From: GBS-DC sp964451985
GTDB taxonomy: Bacteria; Armatimonadota; Fimbriimonadia; Fimbriimonadales; GBS-DC
DNA: 7,294 bases
Assembly (NCBI GenBank): GCA_964451985.1
Contig: CAYVKB010000094.1
Location: 1 to 7,294 of the forward strand
Direction: 5' to 3'
Positions 6,004 through 7,294 of the stretch are shown piece after piece. Both the position numbers and the translations under genes were made by a program. The notes under the pieces were generated by a model that saw only the letters and a program-made list of their open reading frames with translations, ran no database searches and was not told the DNA's origin. The stretch's first letter is position 1. Each line of letters opens with the position of its first letter.

Positions 6004-6525
6004 TTACTTACCTTCAGGCTTCTGATCTTTGAGTGATTTGATATATGCTACTAACTGATTCAGTTCCTCTTCAGGCAGCTTGTACGCTACCATCACAGGC
6101 GAATAGCCCGCCACGAGCTTCTTGTTCGGCTCCAGAATCGACTCACGAATATACGCCTCGTCTGCAATCACGGTGGAGCCGTCCTTCAGCTTGACCTCTG
6201 TGCCGTAGAGACCATACAGACTGGGACCGAGCTGATTGTCGCCTGCCATGTGGCAAGTGTTGCATCCGTTCTTGAGGAAGACCAGTCGCCCTTTTGCCGC
6301 TAGTTCCGCATCGCCAGCCGCCGCTTGGGTTGCGCCTTCCGCAGGCTTGTCGGGAGTTGCTTGAGTTGCGCTCTCGGCGGGTTTGGCAGCGGTATCGGCT
6401 TTGGGCGTCTCCGTTTCGGCGGTCCCGTTCGTAGACGGCGTGGACTGATTGCCACAAGCGGCAAACAACAGTACACTCGCGAGCATCAGTGCGCTCCAAC
6501 CAAACAGATTCCATCGCATTCGCAT
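6004..6525 (-). CDS. Membrane-anchored lipoprotein cytochrome c (CoxB-type haem domain)
   Basis: This 173-residue exported electron carrier has a lipoprotein signal peptide: a positively charged start, a hydrophobic stretch and a lipobox-like LFAAC with Cys24. An Ala/Thr/Pro/Glu-rich linker (about 25-75), probably disordered, is followed by a class I cytochrome c domain (about 76-167). Haem is attached at CNTCH (88-92), and Met145 in GYSPVMVAY is the likely distal ligand. The pattern GPSLYGLYG, KDGSTVIADEAYIRESILEPN and the final LVAYIKSL resembles the cytochrome c domain fused to subunit II of caa3 oxidases, but here it stands alone without a CuA domain. It probably delivers electrons to a terminal oxidase on the outer face of the membrane; its partner is not in this window. 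The ATG at 6525 has GGAGG (6537-6533) seven bases upstream. It has its own promoter. Confidence 0.9.
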   Translation of the reverse strand: MRMRWNLFGWSALMLASVLLFAACGNQSTPSTNGTAETETPKADTAAKPAESATQATPDKPAEGATQAAAGDAELAAKGRLVFLKNGCNTCHMAGDNQLGPSLYGLYGTEVKLKDGSTVIADEAYIRESILEPNKKLVAGYSPVMVAYKLPEEELNQLVAYIKSLKDQKPEGK

Positions 6526-6575
6526 AGGTGCGCCTCCATGTCAACTCATTAGACCATATAGGTTGACTGAGTAAT

Positions 6576-6605
6576 TTTATACCCGATTTCGCCCTGTCGT
6601 GTCAA
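6576..6605 (-). promoter_or_regulatory. Promoter of the cytochrome c gene
   Basis: On the minus strand a perfect TTGACA (6605-6600) is followed after 18 bases by TATAAA (6581-6576), a good housekeeping-sigma promoter. The expected start near 6569 leaves a leader of about 44 bases that includes the GGAGG site. It interleaves with the opposing folK promoter. Confidence 0.72.
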
Positions 6606-6609
6606 GAGG

Positions 6610-6615
6610 TATAAT
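6610..6615 (+). promoter_or_regulatory. -10 box of folK
   Basis: A perfect TATAAT lies nine bases before the folK ATG, with no Shine-Dalgarno sequence between them. Transcription should therefore begin at or next to the start codon. No convincing -35 is visible; that position (about 6587-6592) lies inside the spacer of the opposing cytochrome promoter. Confidence 0.62.
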
Positions 6616-6624
6616 CGCCTGCGG

Positions 6625-7140
6625 ATGGCGGTGAAGGTCTATCTCAGTCTCGGTTCGAACTTGGGCGACCGTTTGCGGAACTTAGAGGAGGGCGTCGCGC
6701 GCCTATCGCAGCACGGCGTTTATCCTGTTCAATTGTCGCAGGTGTACGAGACGGAGCCAGTGGGCGCGACGCCCGATCCGCGCCCGTATCTGAATTTGGG
6801 CGTATGGGCGGAGACGGAGTTAGAGCCTCACGCGCTGCTACATGCCCTCAAAGCCGTCGAAGCCGCTCAGGGGCGTACTTTCCGCGAGGGACGCTGGATG
6901 CCCCGCACGCTGGACATCGACATCATTTTGTATGATGACCTGGTTCTGGAGACGCCCGCACTGACCATTCCGCACCCGCGCATGCGCGAGCGGGCGTTTG
7001 TGTTAGTCCCACTCGCCGAAATGACACCCGATTATACTCTGCCCGACGGGACACCCCTACAGGGATTGCTACAAGACCCGCGAATCTTTAAGCAGGAGAT
7101 ACGGCGATACGATGCTCACCTATCGGTATCAAGCCGTTGA
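6625..7140 (+). CDS. folK: 2-amino-4-hydroxy-6-hydroxymethyldihydropteridine pyrophosphokinase
   Basis: FolK transfers pyrophosphate from ATP to 6-hydroxymethyl-dihydropterin in the cytosol, supplying the substrate of dihydropteroate synthase for folate. The 171-residue length is typical. Motifs: YLSLGSNLGDR (6-16) at the start, VYETEPVG followed by YLN in the pterin-binding region, PRTLDIDIILYDD (93-105) with the metal-binding aspartates, and IPHPRMRERAFVLVPLAE. The ATG at 6625 is fixed by the family motif beginning only five residues later. It lies nine bases after TATAAT, so the message is probably leaderless. The 3' end overlaps the next gene by 29 bases. No other folate gene is in the window. 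Confidence 0.96.
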   Translation: MAVKVYLSLGSNLGDRLRNLEEGVARLSQHGVYPVQLSQVYETEPVGATPDPRPYLNLGVWAETELEPHALLHALKAVEAAQGRTFREGRWMPRTLDIDIILYDDLVLETPALTIPHPRMRERAFVLVPLAEMTPDYTLPDGTPLQGLLQDPRIFKQEIRRYDAHLSVSSR

Positions 7141-7294
7141 TTCAGGGGGACGAGTCGTCTCAGGAGAGGTGCAGGCGTCAGATGCACGCAGCGCACAGCA
7201 GCAATTAGCAACGCAGGGGCTGCGCGTGGTACAGTTAGTAGCGTCGGCGTCCTCGCCGACGACCTCACCTTCCGTAGCGTCGGCGTCCTCGCCG
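7112..7294 (+). CDS. PilC/GspF-like inner-membrane assembly protein, N-terminal part (partial)
   Basis: The first 42 residues match the start of the PilC/GspF family, the polytopic platform proteins of type IV pili and type II secretion: YRYQAVDSGGRVVSGEVQA, then an alanine/glutamine-rich helix (SDARSAQQQLATQGL) and RVVQL. The family then has a linker leading to the first T2SSF domain. Here the frame passes directly into the 36-bp repeat and is read as VASASSPTTSPS, followed by VASASSP, to the window edge with no stop. The ATG at 7112 lies inside folK; an AGGAG at 7094-7098 is 13 bases upstream, rather far. Only 61 codons are visible, so the membrane domains are not seen and the choice between PilC and GspF cannot be made. 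The repeat sits where a flexible linker is expected, so the protein may be functional. Confidence 0.72.
   Translation, partial: MLTYRYQAVDSGGRVVSGEVQASDARSAQQQLATQGLRVVQLVASASSPTTSPSVASASSP
7238..7294 (+). repeat. 36-bp palindromic repeat array in the pilC-like gene
   Basis: Units begin GTAGC at 7238 and 7274, exactly 36 bases apart; the second runs off the window. The first unit is the cleanest copy here: CGTCGGCG (7242-7249), loop TCCT, CGCCGACG (7254-7261), then a pyrimidine-rich tail ending CCTCACCTTCC. It belongs to the family at 1-185. In both genes the units point the same way relative to the coding strand, so across the window the two arrays are inverted. Confidence 0.9.

Noticed and set aside
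6540..6545. Second TTGACA just upstream of the cytochrome c binding site
   Set aside because: It abuts the ribosome binding site, and any -10 partner would fall inside the coding sequence where none is seen.

Overview
The window is about 7.3 kb of GC-rich bacterial chromosome carrying mostly housekeeping genes. It has leaderless-looking gene starts with TATAAT boxes, a caa3-type cytochrome c lipoprotein, a Uma2 relic, and a 36-bp GC-rich repeat family with a CGTCGGCG/CGCCGACG palindrome. Together these suggest a deep-branching, possibly thermophilic lineage such as Armatimonadota, or less likely Chloroflexota. That placement is an inference from style and is not proven here.

Layout from left to right. 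Positions 1-369 (minus) hold the 5' part of trpF, whose reading frame runs without a stop into an array of 33-39 bp repeats that reaches the window edge. Three bases upstream of it lies a fused gene (373-1488, minus): a complete PlsY glycerol-3-phosphate acyltransferase followed by an AMMECR1 domain. A 54-bp divergent promoter region separates this from a D12-class adenine DNA methyltransferase (1543-2619, plus). The methyltransferase overlaps a decayed Uma2-type nuclease gene (2616-3026) that is interrupted by an amber stop. Convergent to these is a tight eno-pyk operon (5805 down to 3107, minus) encoding the last two steps of glycolysis. Next come an intergenic inverted repeat, a lipoprotein cytochrome c (6004-6525, minus), a divergent promoter pair, and folK (6625-7140, plus). 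folK overlaps the start of a PilC/GspF-like gene that runs off the right edge.

The most unusual feature is that the same 36-bp repeat lies in frame inside the coding sequence at both ends of the window. In trpF it is read as RSVGVLADDLTF-type peptide, and in the pilC-like gene, in another frame, as VASASSPTTSPS-type peptide. All unit lengths seen (33, 36, 39) are multiples of three, and the consensus unit is stop-free in four of six frames. In each gene the insertion falls where the protein family should tolerate it: an alpha-beta loop of the TrpF barrel, and the linker after the N-terminal segment of PilC/GspF. This looks like a protein-coding palindromic repeat family comparable in principle to the Rickettsia palindromic elements. 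Other notable points are the PlsY-AMMECR1 fusion with an altered LRGCIG motif, a pyruvate kinase with the residues expected of a potassium-independent enzyme, and several gene starts suited to leaderless transcripts.
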